Shown here: piece by piece, positions 24,055-32,511 of the stretch
How positions within the stretch are numbered: position 1 is the first letter of the stretch
Layout of the letters: each line of letters starts with the position of its first letter
Source: Acidilobaceae archaeon
Lineage (GTDB): Archaea; Thermoproteota; Thermoprotei_A; Sulfolobales; Acidilobaceae
Assembly (NCBI GenBank): GCA_027080775.1
Contig: JALWPV010000001.1
Location: 1-32,799, forward strand
Length of the DNA: 32,799 nucleotides
Direction of reading: 5' to 3'
Position numbers and translations under genes: made by a program
Notes under the pieces: generated by a model
Seen by the model: only the letters and a program-made list of their open reading frames with translations
Database searches by the model: none
What the model was told of the DNA's origin: nothing

Positions 24055-24807
24055 ATGGCTGGCAGGGTTAAGACTGGGATACCCGGTATGGACGAGATAC
24101 TGAACGGGGGCATACCCGAGAGGAACGTGGTGCTACTCAGCGGCGGCCCCGGCACGGGCAAGTCGATATTCTCCTACCAGTACCTCTGGAACGGCCTAAA
24201 GCTCGGGGAGCCCGGGGTCTTCGTTGCCCTGGAGGAGCACCCCGTCCAGGTTAGGATTAACATGTCGCAGTTCGGCTGGGACGTCAGGCCCTACGAGAGG
24301 GAGGGCACCTTCGCAATAGTCGACGCCTTCACCGGCGGCGTGGGGGAGGCGGCCAAGAGGGAGCGCTACGTAGTCAGGGACCCCGAGGACGTGGGGCTAC
24401 TAGTGGACGTGCTGAAGGAGGCGATAAGGGACGTAGGCGCTAAGAGGGTCGCAATAGACTCCGTCTCAACACTCTACCTAGCAAAGCCCGTGCTGGCCCG
24501 CAGGACAGTCATGGTACTCAAGAGGGTGCTGAGCGGCATGGGGACAACGAGCATACTCGTCAGCCAGGTGAGCGTGACTGAGAGGGGCTTCGGCGGCCCC
24601 GGCGTCGAGCACGCTGCAGACGGCATCATAAGGCTAGACCTAGACGAGGTCAACGGCGAACTCGTCAGGAGCCTGATAGTGTGGAAGATGAGGGGCACGA
24701 AACACAGCATGAGGAGGCACCCATTCGAGATAACAGAAAAGGGAATCATAGTCTACCCCAACAAAGTCGTCAGGATAGGCAGGACCTTCTCCATAAGCGA
24801 GGCCTAG
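24055..24807 (+). CDS. KaiC-like RecA-superfamily ATPase
   Basis: 250 residues from ATG 24055; the frame is open to 23986, but that stretch includes the promoter. One KaiC domain: [25 protein letters not shown], Walker A GGPGTGKS (residues 30-37), [16 protein letters not shown] with the catalytic glutamates of KaiC-type proteins, a Walker B strand [13 protein letters not shown], and SILVSQVS. C-terminal [23 protein letters not shown] is also typical of the family. Single-domain archaeal KaiC homologues are widespread and mostly unassigned; circadian function is not implied. Monocistronic. Downstream lies the structured gap at 24808-25349. Confidence 0.9.
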   Translation: MAGRVKTGIPGMDEILNGGIPERNVVLLSGGPGTGKSIFSYQYLWNGLKLGEPGVFVALEEHPVQVRINMSQFGWDVRPYEREGTFAIVDAFTGGVGEAAKRERYVVRDPEDVGLLVDVLKEAIRDVGAKRVAIDSVSTLYLAKPVLARRTVMVLKRVLSGMGTTSILVSQVSVTERGFGGPGVEHAADGIIRLDLDEVNGELVRSLIVWKMRGTKHSMRRHPFEITEKGIIVYPNKVVRIGRTFSISEA

Positions 24808-24825
24808 AGAAAAGCAACCGTAACA

Positions 24826-25235
24826 CCGCCCCGCGGCGCCCAGGGCACCCCCAAGCCCGGGCAAGCGAGAGCCCACGGGCCCCAGCGGAGCCCGCAGCAG
24901 AGACCCACGGGGCGGCGGGGCCCGCCTCCGGCGCCCGGGGAGCCTCCACGGCCTCCCCCGGGCCCGGTGGGGGGAGACTCGCCTGGGGCCACCGCCCACC
25001 CTGGGGAGAGCCCATGCAGGCCTCTCCCCCGGGGGGCCTAGCCCTGGTGAAGCTTGATCCCCCCGAGAGGCCGCTTCGGCCTACCCCGGGCCCTTCGGCG
25101 GTGCCCCCGCCGCTGTGGGTCTCCGGCGGGTCCGCCCGCGCGGTGCTGGGCTCCCCCGCGGGCTTTGGGGGTGCCCGGCGCCCCTTGTGGGGCTTGCCGC
25201 GGGGCGGTTGGGGGACTGCTTGCGCAGTCCCCGGG
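24826..25235 (-). ncRNA. Candidate long structured RNA, unassigned
   Basis: No gene is supported here, but the ends pair. CCGCCCCGCGGC (24826-24837) is the exact reverse complement of 25196-25207. Inside it 24843-24859 pairs with 25159-25176 (17 pairs, one bulged T). AGCCCA (24870-24875) pairs with 25147-25152. AGACCCAC plus GCGGCGGGG (24901-24908, 24912-24920) pair with 25115-25122 and 25105-25113. Side hairpins occur, for example GCCCC-TTGT-GGGGC at 25180-25193 and CGGG-TCCG-CCCG at 25126-25137. Outside the rod is a 9-bp hairpin at 25211-25232. Minus orientation is preferred because CCTTTAAACC (25257-25266) is placed as a TATA box and TTTT follows the rod. I could not find the conserved sequences of SRP RNA or RNase P RNA in it. 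Confidence 0.45.
25211..25232. repeat. 9-bp perfect hairpin beside the rod
   Basis: GGGGACTGC and GCAGTCCCC around the loop TTGC. It would be the 5' hairpin of a minus-strand RNA, or a terminator-like hairpin on the plus strand. Confidence 0.6.
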
Positions 25236-25349
25236 GTGGCTGTGTTGTCGCGTGTGGTTTAAAGGGGGGAGAAGTGTGGGGTGCCGTTTTCGTGGGTGTT
25301 TATGGTGGGATTAGATGGGTCTTGGCTAGAAAGGTGGGAGGGTGGGGGT
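25236..25349. other. Gap between candidate RNA and fumarase
   Basis: Strongly G-rich on the plus strand with GTGG, GGGTGG and GGGGGG runs and a drop in C. It holds the TATA-like element at 25257-25266 and the untranslated 3' flank of the fumarase operon, whose minus-strand copy contains a short T-run (CCTTTCTAG). No ORF is supported. Confidence 0.35.
25257..25266 (-). promoter_or_regulatory. TATA-like element for the candidate RNA
   Basis: Minus-strand CCTTTAAACC, 25-30 bases before the 5' hairpin of the proposed transcript. The nearest other gene on this strand (fumarase beta) ends upstream at 25350, so the element has no protein gene to serve. Confidence 0.35.
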
Positions 25350-25970
25350 TTAGGGTATGGGCTTCTTGAGGAGCTCCTCTACTATGGCCTGGGCGTTGTT
25401 CATTACCTCGTTCATGCGTTCTGCGTAGTAGTTGCGGCCGGTCGTGTCTATGGTTATTGTTAGGGGGCCGAAGTCCTCGACCTCGAAGACCCAGAGGGCC
25501 TCGGGTATGCCTAGCTCGTCTAGCCAGTAGACGTCCACGACTCTCTTGATGGCGTTAGCCGCCAGCGCCCCTGCGCCCCCGGTGAATACCGCGTAGACCG
25601 CCTTGTACTTCTTCATCGCCTCGGCGGTCTTCTCGCCCATCCCGCCCTTGCCTACTACCATCTTTATGCCGGTCTTCTCTATGAACTCGGCCTCGACGCT
25701 CTCCATCCTCATGCTCGTCGTGGGCCCGGCCGCCCTTATCTCCCAGGTGCCGTCGGGCCTCTTCCTGGCTACGGGGCCGCAGTGGTAGAGGACTAGGCCC
25801 CTCAGGTCTATGGGTAGCCTCTCGCCCTTCTCGATCGTCTCCAACACCTTCTTGTGGGCCTCGTCCCTCGCGGTCACCACTATCCCGGAGACGTAGACTA
25901 TATCGCCAACCCTGAGCCTCTCAACGTCCTCGTCGCTCAGGGGGGTCCTGAGCCTGTACTCGGCCACCAC
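25350..25970 (-). CDS. Class I fumarase, beta (C-terminal) subunit
   Basis: 206 residues, ATG/GTG-type start three bases after the alpha-subunit stop. Family motifs: LRTPLSDEDVERLRVGDIVYVSG, YHCGPVARK, AAGPTTSMRME, the catalytic-region KGGMGEKTAEAM, and VFEVEDFGPLTITIDTTGRNYY. With the alpha subunit it forms an oxygen-sensitive Fe-S hydro-lyase converting fumarate and malate in the citric acid cycle. The split alpha/beta form is usual in archaea and anaerobes. A tartrate dehydratase is the close alternative and cannot be fully excluded. Confidence 0.93.
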   Translation of the reverse strand: MVAEYRLRTPLSDEDVERLRVGDIVYVSGIVVTARDEAHKKVLETIEKGERLPIDLRGLVLYHCGPVARKRPDGTWEIRAAGPTTSMRMESVEAEFIEKTGIKMVVGKGGMGEKTAEAMKKYKAVYAVFTGGAGALAANAIKRVVDVYWLDELGIPEALWVFEVEDFGPLTITIDTTGRNYYAERMNEVMNNAQAIVEELLKKPIP

Positions 25971-25973
25971 CCA

Positions 25974-26906
25974 TCACCCCTCAAGCTCGGGTACCCCTAT
26001 GGTGCAGCCCCCGGCCCCGTCTGGTATGACGTGGCGTGATAGTATTCTAATCTCGCCCCCACTCGTGACCTCGGCCTCGACCCTCCTCGTGGCCCAGCAG
26101 CTCGTCACGACGCCTATGGCGAAGGTGGCCGGGTGCCTGTGGGCGTACTCGAACTTGACGTCGAGCACGCTTGTCTTGCCGCCGAAGCCGTGTGGGCCAA
26201 CGCCGAGCTTGTTGAGCGCCTCGAGGAGCTCCTCCTCCAGCCTGGCGAGCTTGGGGTCCTCGTTCCTCACGCCTATCGGCCTCAGGAGGGCCCTCTTAGC
26301 GAGGCTAACCGCCATGTCGCCCCCAGCGGCTACCGCTACCCCCACTATGAGTGGGGGGCAGGGCAGGGGGCCGTACTTGGCGACGGTCTCTATCACGGTC
26401 TTCTTTAGGTTCTCCCACCCCTTGAGGGGAGTCGACATTACAAGCGTCGTGGGGGCCTCACTGCCCCCGCCCTTCATCATTAGGTAGACGTGCAGCTTAT
26501 CGCCTGGCACGAGGTCCACGTGGACCCAGGGGACGTAGCGGCCCGTGTTGTCCCCGCTATTCTTGAAGTAGACTGGGTCGACTGCGTTGGGCCTCAGGTA
26601 GCCCTCCCTGGTGGCCCTCCTTATGCCCTCGGCCGCCGCCTCCAGGATCTGGGACCTCAGGGGGAACTCGTCGCCCAGCTCTATGAAGAGGTAGGGGGTC
26701 CCGGTGTCCTGGCATATGGGCCTCTCGGTCCGGCAGGCTATCTCGATATCCCTCAGTATGGCGTCGAACTGGGCCCTCGCCAGCGGGTTCTCCTCCGCCT
26801 CCCTAGCCCTCTTGAGGGCCTCGTAGACATCGGCCGGTATCTTGGTGACAGCCGTCTTAGCCATGGTGTAGAACAGGCCCTCTAGGGCCTCCCTTGACAC
26901 GGCCAA
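25974..26906 (-). CDS. Class I fumarase, alpha (Fe-S) subunit
   Basis: 310 residues from TTG 26906, with GGGTG 7 bases upstream (open to GTG 26921). The three cluster cysteines are seen in RPICQDTGTP (C65), LPCPPLIVG and VTSCWATRR (C270), leaving one iron free for substrate as in dehydratases of this class. KNSGDNTGRYVPWVH and GPHGFGGKTSVLDVK are typical. First gene of the alpha-beta operon; it overlaps no other real gene once the divergent aldolase start is moved to 27020. A TATA-like CATTAATG lies at about 26949-26956. Confidence 0.93.
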   Translation of the reverse strand: MAVSREALEGLFYTMAKTAVTKIPADVYEALKRAREAEENPLARAQFDAILRDIEIACRTERPICQDTGTPYLFIELGDEFPLRSQILEAAAEGIRRATREGYLRPNAVDPVYFKNSGDNTGRYVPWVHVDLVPGDKLHVYLMMKGGGSEAPTTLVMSTPLKGWENLKKTVIETVAKYGPLPCPPLIVGVAVAAGGDMAVSLAKRALLRPIGVRNEDPKLARLEEELLEALNKLGVGPHGFGGKTSVLDVKFEYAHRHPATFAIGVVTSCWATRRVEAEVTSGGEIRILSRHVIPDGAGGCTIGVPELEG

Positions 26907-27019
26907 TACGCTACACCCCACTCAAGCCCTACGTGTGGCGCGTCGAGGCATTAATGCTAGAGGCGATAAACGGGAACATACGGTCTCCAGGGGCGCCCGC
27001 ATATAGGGGGTGCCACGCC

Positions 27020-27622
27020 GTGCCCGAGGGCCGGGCTCCAGAGGAGCTTGTGGCGGACGCCATGAGGCTCCTCTACCAGAGGGGCCTTGTGAGCCTCCGG
27101 GGCGGGAACGCCAGCATCTACGACCCCGACACGGGGCTAGTCTACATCTCCCCGAGCGGCCAGGCGAGGCACACCATAACCCCCAGGGACGTCGCCGTGA
27201 TAAGGCTCGACGGCACCGTAGTGAGGGGGAGGCCAAGCAGCGAGTGGAGGATGCACGTGGAGATCTACAGGAGGATCCCCGGGGCCAGGGCTGTGGCCCA
27301 CGCCCACCCCCCGGCGGCGGTGGCAGCGGCCCTGGCCGGCGTTGGCCTCGAGGTCTCGAGCCTGGTGGAGGCCTCCTACTCCCTGGGGGACTGCGGGGTG
27401 GTCCCCGTGGCCCCCTGGAGGCCCCCGGGCACCTGGGAGCTAGCCAGGGCAGTCGCTGGGGCGCTGGAGTCGAGTGGGTGCCGGGGGGCGGTGATGGAGA
27501 GGCACGGGGCCGTGGCCTACGGCGAGTCGATGTACCACGCAGTCGACGCACTCGAGGCCATAGAGGACCTGGCCAGGCTCGAGGTCTACAGGAGGATCCT
27601 CACCTATCCGAGACCCCTATGA
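27020..27622 (+). CDS. Class II aldolase (FucA/AraD/adducin family)
   Basis: 200 residues from GTG 27020, with GGGGTG 7 bases ahead; the frame is open back to 26894 but that part overlaps the fumarase gene and reads as non-family sequence. Motifs: LVADAMRLLYQRGLVSLRGGNASIYD (phosphate-binding GGN), VYISPSGQARHTITP, the zinc ligands in AVAHAHPPAAVAAAL (H-x-H), and ERHGAVAYGESMYHAVDALEAIE with the third His. Length agrees with L-fuculose-phosphate aldolase-type enzymes; substrate unknown (a sugar phosphate, possibly 5-deoxyribulose phosphate or similar in archaea). Convergent overlap of 23 bases with the methyltransferase. Confidence 0.88.
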   Translation: MPEGRAPEELVADAMRLLYQRGLVSLRGGNASIYDPDTGLVYISPSGQARHTITPRDVAVIRLDGTVVRGRPSSEWRMHVEIYRRIPGARAVAHAHPPAAVAAALAGVGLEVSSLVEASYSLGDCGVVPVAPWRPPGTWELARAVAGALESSGCRGAVMERHGAVAYGESMYHAVDALEAIEDLARLEVYRRILTYPRPL

Positions 27623-28118
27623 CGTAGAGGTAGACCCTCCTCTGCCACCCCGAGTCCCCGAGGACCCTCACGGGCCTCCACCCGGGTATGGTGAAGTCGA
27701 GGGTAGCCACCCTAGCCCCCCGGGGGAGCTCGCTGGAGAGCTTGGGCTTCAGGGCCTCGTTTATGCTTGTGAGGAGGTACATGTAGACAGCCGTCACCCC
27801 CCTCAGGGGCGACTTGAAGAAGTCCCCCCGGACCACGAGGACCCTATCCTCGAGGCCCGCCTCCCTCACGTTACCCATGGCCCTCTCGACGAGGTCGCTC
27901 CTCGCCTCGAGGCATATCGAGGCCCTCACGGGGTACCTCCTGGCGGCCTCTATGGCGACCCTGCCGTCGCCGCAGCCCAGGTCGGCGAATACGTCACCCT
28001 CCCCCAGGCCCAGGGCCTCGAAGACTAGGTCGAGGGACTCGTAGCGGGTTGGGACGAAGGGCACGGGGAGGTTCTCGATGAAGGGCATGGGCCACGGCGG
28101 CTCATCCCCGCTACCCAA
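27600..28118 (-). CDS. aKMT-like protein lysine methyltransferase
   Basis: 172 residues from TTG 28118, behind GGTGAG. A compact class I SAM methyltransferase without extra domains: VPFVPTRYESLDLVF, motif I VFADLGCGDGRVAIEAA (D46 to R53), GDFF, and TAVYMYLLTSINEALKPKLSSEL followed by GARVATLDFTIPGW and a final VYLYVIG. The N-terminal VPTP-like start and the MYLLTSINEALKPKL segment closely resemble the crenarchaeal broad-specificity lysine methyltransferase aKMT, which modifies many proteins including Cren7. Other small methyltransferases remain possible. TATA-like GCGTATAAGC lies at about 28179-28188. Confidence 0.75.
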   Translation of the reverse strand: MGSGDEPPWPMPFIENLPVPFVPTRYESLDLVFEALGLGEGDVFADLGCGDGRVAIEAARRYPVRASICLEARSDLVERAMGNVREAGLEDRVLVVRGDFFKSPLRGVTAVYMYLLTSINEALKPKLSSELPRGARVATLDFTIPGWRPVRVLGDSGWQRRVYLYVIGVSDR

Positions 28119-28191
28119 GGCCGCTCACCGCCACCCAGCGTGGGGCCCGCGGGCCCTGCGGCCACTATGGGGACTGCGAGGGCTTATACGC

Positions 28192-29310
28192 TCACCCGGC
28201 AATCCTAACGGGGAGCCTGGCCGCGGCCTCCAGGAGGATCCTGGCCCTCCTCGCGTCGCCGCCCCTCGCCCTGACCACTATGCCCTCCCCGCCAACCCTG
28301 AGCACGCGGGCCCTAACCCCCGCGGCGTCCAGTAGCTCCTGCACGTCACCCGGCTCCACGGGCCTCGCCGCCCCGGGGTCGCCGCAGGGGCCTAGCCTGC
28401 AGGCCCTACAGTACTCCCCATGGGCTATCACGTTATGGCTACAGGCCGCCGGGAGGACCTCCAAGCCGTACTCCCCGGCTATCCTCCTAAGCCTGGCCTT
28501 GAGGTCCCCGCCCCTAAGCGGCACCTGATCACGGGGCCCACGGGGCCTCCGGGGGAGCCTAGCCTCGATCGCCCCCAGGGGCACCCCGGCGGCCCTCAGC
28601 CTCGAGAGGATCCCCGGCGTAACCCTGAGCATGCCCGGGACTATGTAGCGGAGCCCAGCCTCGCCCGCGAGGCGCACTATGGCCTCGAACTGCCTATCCG
28701 TCACGCCGGGTATAATGGGCCTCAGGAACAAGGCAACCCTCAACCCCATCCTAGCGGCCTCGCCCGCCGCCAGGATCCTCTCCTCAGCCGGGGGCGCCCC
28801 CGGCTCGAGGCGCCTAGCCCACTCCCCCAGGGAGGAGACGCTCACGAGCACGCTCAGCCTCGGCTCCGCCCCCAGCAGCTCCCTGGCCAGCTGCTTATCC
28901 AGGAGGGCCTTAGTTGAGACCTGGCTCGGGAGGCCGAGCCACCTATAGACCTCCCTGATATAGGCCACAGCCCTATCCCTGGTCTCGGGCTGGAAGGGCT
29001 CAGTCACACTCCCATAGGCGGCCAGCGTAGCCCTAGGCAGCACGTAGGGGTTCACGGCGAGCGCGTAAGCCATCTCAAGCGGGGAGAGGGGGTAGGGCCG
29101 GGGCCTCATCGGGAACCCCATGTCCGGCACGTAGCAGTAGACACAACCCATGCTGCACCCAGTGCCCGTGTGGATAGTGATGCCGCAAGGCCTCGGAGGC
29201 CTCCTAGCATGGTGGTCCCCAGCCGCCCTCCCCGCCGCGTCTCCAAGCAGCCCCTCCAGCCTACGCCTAACCCTAACCTTATAGTCCCAGAGCCCGGCAA
29301 GCCACCCCAA
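28192..29310 (-). CDS. Radical SAM protein, spore-photoproduct-lyase-like (COG1533)
   Basis: 372 residues, TTG start. The radical SAM cluster motif is TGCSMGCVYCYV (C52, C56, C59). The rest follows the COG1533 'DNA repair photolyase' pattern: AYGSVTEPFQPETRDRAV, QVSTKALLDKQLA, VSVSSLGEWARRLEPGAPPAEERI, LFLRPIIPGVTD. Near the C-terminus four cysteines, C290, C301, C304 and C309, form a group that looks like a second metal or Fe-S site, followed by a small alpha/beta tail. No photolyase role is proven for archaeal members; the substrate is unknown. The last protein gene before the CRISPR array, 49 bases away. Confidence 0.85.
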   Translation of the reverse strand: MGWLAGLWDYKVRVRRRLEGLLGDAAGRAAGDHHARRPPRPCGITIHTGTGCSMGCVYCYVPDMGFPMRPRPYPLSPLEMAYALAVNPYVLPRATLAAYGSVTEPFQPETRDRAVAYIREVYRWLGLPSQVSTKALLDKQLARELLGAEPRLSVLVSVSSLGEWARRLEPGAPPAEERILAAGEAARMGLRVALFLRPIIPGVTDRQFEAIVRLAGEAGLRYIVPGMLRVTPGILSRLRAAGVPLGAIEARLPRRPRGPRDQVPLRGGDLKARLRRIAGEYGLEVLPAACSHNVIAHGEYCRACRLGPCGDPGAARPVEPGDVQELLDAAGVRARVLRVGGEGIVVRARGGDARRARILLEAAARLPVRIAG

Positions 29311-29358
29311 ACCCTACCCCGAACCAGGCAACCACACGAAACACGTCATATCTGCTCC

Positions 29359-31959
29359 CCCACAATTCCCCTTGTAGGGTATGCCACCGCCAGCGAGGGT
29401 CTACATATTCCAGCACTGCCTAGTTGCAATTCCCTTTGTAGGGTATGCCCCGCCCGTAGGGCTATCCTAACCCGAGCCCCCGCCCACGTTGCAATTCCCT
29501 TTGTAGGGTATGTATACCCTTATGCAGTAGCTGTGTCGCTCGTAGTCGCTCCTGGTTGCAATTCCCTTTGTAGGGTATGAAGTGCGTATAGGGAACTGGA
29601 CCGTGGTTCTCAAGAAGGTTGCAATTCCCTTTGTAGGGTATGGGTATAGTGCATGGCGGTCCTTTGGAGGTGAGGCCTGGGGAGTTGCAATTCCCTTTGT
29701 AGGGTATGTGGTCCACTGGGCCTGCTCCTCGGGGGCGGCCACGGGCCTGGCGTTGCAATTCCCTTTGTAGGGTATGATGTAGTAGAGCCCGTACTTGTCG
29801 CCGGCCTCGAAGCGGGTTGCAATTCCCTTTGTAGGGTATGTAGCAGGGCCTCCGGTAGCAGTGACGTCACGCCAGACGAGTTGCAATTCCCTTTGTAGGG
29901 TATGTAGTGGTGGGTGGGCCCGGGGGAGCCGTCCCGAAGGCCGGGTTGCAATTCCCTTTGTAGGGTATGCTCGAGGGCCGAGGCGGTCAGAGACATATAC
30001 GAGGCGATAGGTTGCAATTCCCTTTGTAGGGTATGGGGAGAGAGATGAGAACCGAGGAGGAGAGGGAGGAGAGAGTTGCAATTCCCTTTGTAGGGTATGA
30101 CCTAGCCATAGCGGCCCTGGGCCTCTGGGGCCTGGGGGTTGCAATTCCCTTTGTAGGGTATGTTTATCCACTTGACTATGATTTTGTTATCAGGCACTAT
30201 TGTGTTGCAATTCCCTTTGTAGGGTATGTGGACCGTTCAGGCTGATACACACGAGGAAGTATATCGTTGCAATTCCCTTTGTAGGGTATGTTTCACTAAC
30301 TCCGTATTCCCACATTATTTTATCTACATCGTTGCAATTCCCTTTGTAGGGTATGCTTATTGAGGCGCAATTGCAGGGTACATTGCCGCTGTGTATGTTG
30401 CAATTCCCTTTGTAGGGTATGCTAGTATGATTATTCTGGCCCCCACTACTATGGCGTTGTTGCAATTCCCTTTGTAGGGTATGCCTACTACGACTACATC
30501 GCCTTCATGGCTGAGGACCATCGTTGCAATTCCCTTTGTAGGGTATGAGAGAGATGGGAGCGGAGGAGAGAGTGGAGGAGTGGAAGGTTGCAATTCCCTT
30601 TGTAGGGTATGGTATTGCAACCGCCCCACACCAGGGCGGCTATCTTCAGCATGTTGCAATTCCCTTTGTAGGGTATGCCTTAGAAGGCTCCTAGAGGAGC
30701 AAGGCTTCCTATTATTTGTTGCAATTCCCTTTGTAGGGTATGTGGGATGTCTCAGGTGGAGACCGTGCCCGCGCTTGAGGTGGTTGCAATTCCCTTTGTA
30801 GGGTATGTAAAGGCCCTAGCGGGGTGCGAGTGCGAGTGGTGGGAGAGTTGCAATTCCCTTTGTAGGGTATGCCGCCCTGCGCCCAAGCCTGCCACCCAGG
30901 CCCTGGGGCCCGTTGCAATTCCCTTTGTAGGGTATGCATTATTACCTTGCCGCTTCCCGCGCTTAGCTCTACGTTGCAATTCCCTTTGTAGGGTATGATA
31001 AGGCATCCCTATCCATCTACAACCACCCTCCCTAATCGTTGCAATTCCCTTTGTAGGGTATGTCACTTCTCTTCTTTTTATGAACCGCTAGTCAGCCCTT
31101 CGGTTGCAATTCCCTTTGTAGGGTATGGAGCAACGCAAGGAGGAGGTCTTCGAGCTCCTAGGGTTGCAATTCCCTTTGTAGGGTATGTATACGTGACACC
31201 CATGCTCCCAGCCCCGAGGGAAAGTTGCAATTCCCTTTGTAGGGTATGGAGGCCTTGAGTGTCAACCCTGAGACGCTCAGGGCCGAGTGGTTGCAATTCC
31301 CTTTGTAGGGTATGCCTCTTTTTCGGGGCGGTAGGTATGGGTGAGGCCGTTATAGTGGTTGCAATTCCCTTTGTAGGGTATGTCTCCGCGGAGTATGCCT
31401 GCGGCCACATCGCACTACCGTTGCAATTCCCTTTGTAGGGTATGAGCTTGAGAGGGGCCCCGCGCCCGAGGGCCTAGACCTCGCGTTGCAATTCCCTTTG
31501 TAGGGTATGGAGGAGTGGCTCGGCATAGACATGAACCTATTGAAGGTTGCAATTCCCTTTGTAGGGTATGTCCAGGCCGGGTTCATAGTATCACCTCCCA
31601 TAGAGCTTGGTTGCAATTCCCTTTGTAGGGTATGATCGAGTTGTTAAAACAAAGTTATCAACAGAAGAGGGAGAGTTGCAATTCCCTTTGTAGGGTATGC
31701 CCTTGAGATTGTTAGAAGGGTGCTATCCGAGACTGGCAAGGTTGCAATTCCCTTTGTAGGGTATGCAGGCCACGCCGCAGCCCAGGCAGCCAGAGCAGCC
31801 TCCCGTTGCAATTCCCTTTGTAGGGTATGCTACACTTGTACTATACGACGCTCTACTACGAGAGAAAGTTGCAATTCCCTTTGTAGGGTATGCTAATACT
31901 CAGTACGGGTAATACGTGGGAGGCCGACCTAAAGGTTGCAATTCCCTTTGTAGGGTATG
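29359..31959 (-). CRISPR. CRISPR array, 41 repeats and 40 spacers, transcribed leftwards
   Basis: Forty identical 25-nt repeats on the plus strand start GTTGCAATTCCC and end TAGGGTATG; the first is at 29423-29447 and the last at 31935-31959. A 41st copy at 29359-29383 has five mismatches (positions 1-4 and 13), typical of the old, leader-distal end. Spacers are 35-43 nt. The inner part CCCT-TTGT-AGGG can form a small hairpin. On the minus strand the repeat ends ATTGCAAC, like the Cas6-made 5' handle of crenarchaeal crRNAs, and the A+T-rich leader is on the right, so crRNAs come from the minus strand. The first cas gene seen, csa1, indicates type I-A. Many spacers read as protein-coding in host-like codons, pointing to G+C-rich viruses or plasmids. 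Confidence 0.98.
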
Positions 31960-32012
31960 TGCTCGGTTTCCCTCTAGGGGTATGAGTCCGCTCCTAGGCT
32001 TGGGTGGGGCTC

Positions 32013-32020
32013 GTATTTAT
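32013..32020 (-). promoter_or_regulatory. TATA box of the pre-crRNA transcript
   Basis: ATAAATAC on the minus strand, located so that transcription would begin some 30 bases before the newest repeat. Confidence 0.5.
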
Positions 32021-32135
32021 GCCTTAGCCCCCTGCCGGGCGTGTAGAATACGCGGGACCAGGTGGGATTCCGGTGGGCACCATCGGCAGTTTCCATCCCC
32101 CATGGTTTGCATAAAACGGCCCACCACCCAGGTAT

Positions 32136-32226
32136 AGCCAATCGCCTGGAGAACCTCAAGCATTACGTAAAGCTTCCAATTTAGAGAAACTAGTATAAAA
32201 GCATTACGTCCCCACAGCCAATCGCC
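32136..32226. repeat. Two 11-bp motifs, each present twice in the leader
   Basis: AGCCAATCGCC occurs at 32136-32146 and 32216-32226; AAGCATTACGT at 32158-32168 and 32199-32209. The copies are direct repeats placed in mirror order (first motif outside, second inside). They lie about 180-270 bases from the newest repeat and could be binding sites for adaptation or array-regulating proteins. Confidence 0.6.
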
Positions 32227-32511
32227 CAGAAGTAGGCGAACACAATGTTCACAGTAAACCCACTAAAAGAAAGATTAGATTAAAAGGATACGGTGGGAGG
32301 AGGCCACAACATGCAAACACGGAACCCACAAGTGGGACACATTAGGCAGACACTACATGCAAAAAGCCTTCCATTCCCTAGTGGTGATGGTTTGTATGGG
32401 TTGGGTTTTTGTTTTGTGTTTTTGTGGGTTTTGGTGGTGTGTTGTTGGTTGAGTGCTTTTTACTCCTCGGTTAATGGTATTACTTTATTTGGTGGTGCGC
32501 CTGTAGTGGGC

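Larger units (their letters stand above)
31960..32480 (-). promoter_or_regulatory. CRISPR leader
   Basis: No gene is supported here. Next to the array is a repeat-like 25-nt stretch (31960-31984). ATAAATAC on the minus strand (plus 32013-32020) is a good TATA box for pre-crRNA, predicting a start near 31992, about 33 bases before the first repeat. From about 32110 the sequence becomes A+T-rich, unlike the rest of the window, with duplicated motifs (32136-32226) and several TATA-like stretches (TATAAAAG at 32193-32200). From 32395 to 32460 it is T/G-only in long runs. Leader boundaries are inferred from composition. Confidence 0.7.

Noticed and set aside
24826-25235. Assignment of the structured gap as SRP RNA or RNase P RNA
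   Set aside because: The SRP helix 8 core (GGAAGG...AGCAG region) and the A-rich conserved regions of RNase P RNA were not found on either strand.
24681-25369. Several overlapping ORFs in the gap after the KaiC-like gene, including one of 193 codons
   Set aside because: Products are Pro/Gly/Arg low-complexity in every frame, overlap the end of the ATPase gene, and lack ribosome sites; paired RNA-like structure explains the sequence better.
29462-31616. Many ORFs of 60-230 codons on both strands, with repeated motifs such as VAIPFVGY or YPTKGIAT
   Set aside because: They are translations of the CRISPR repeat in different frames; the period and identical repeats explain them fully.
29359-31959. 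Spacers targeting genes in this window
   Set aside because: Reading the spacers against the window by eye found no match; a real search would be needed to exclude weak ones.
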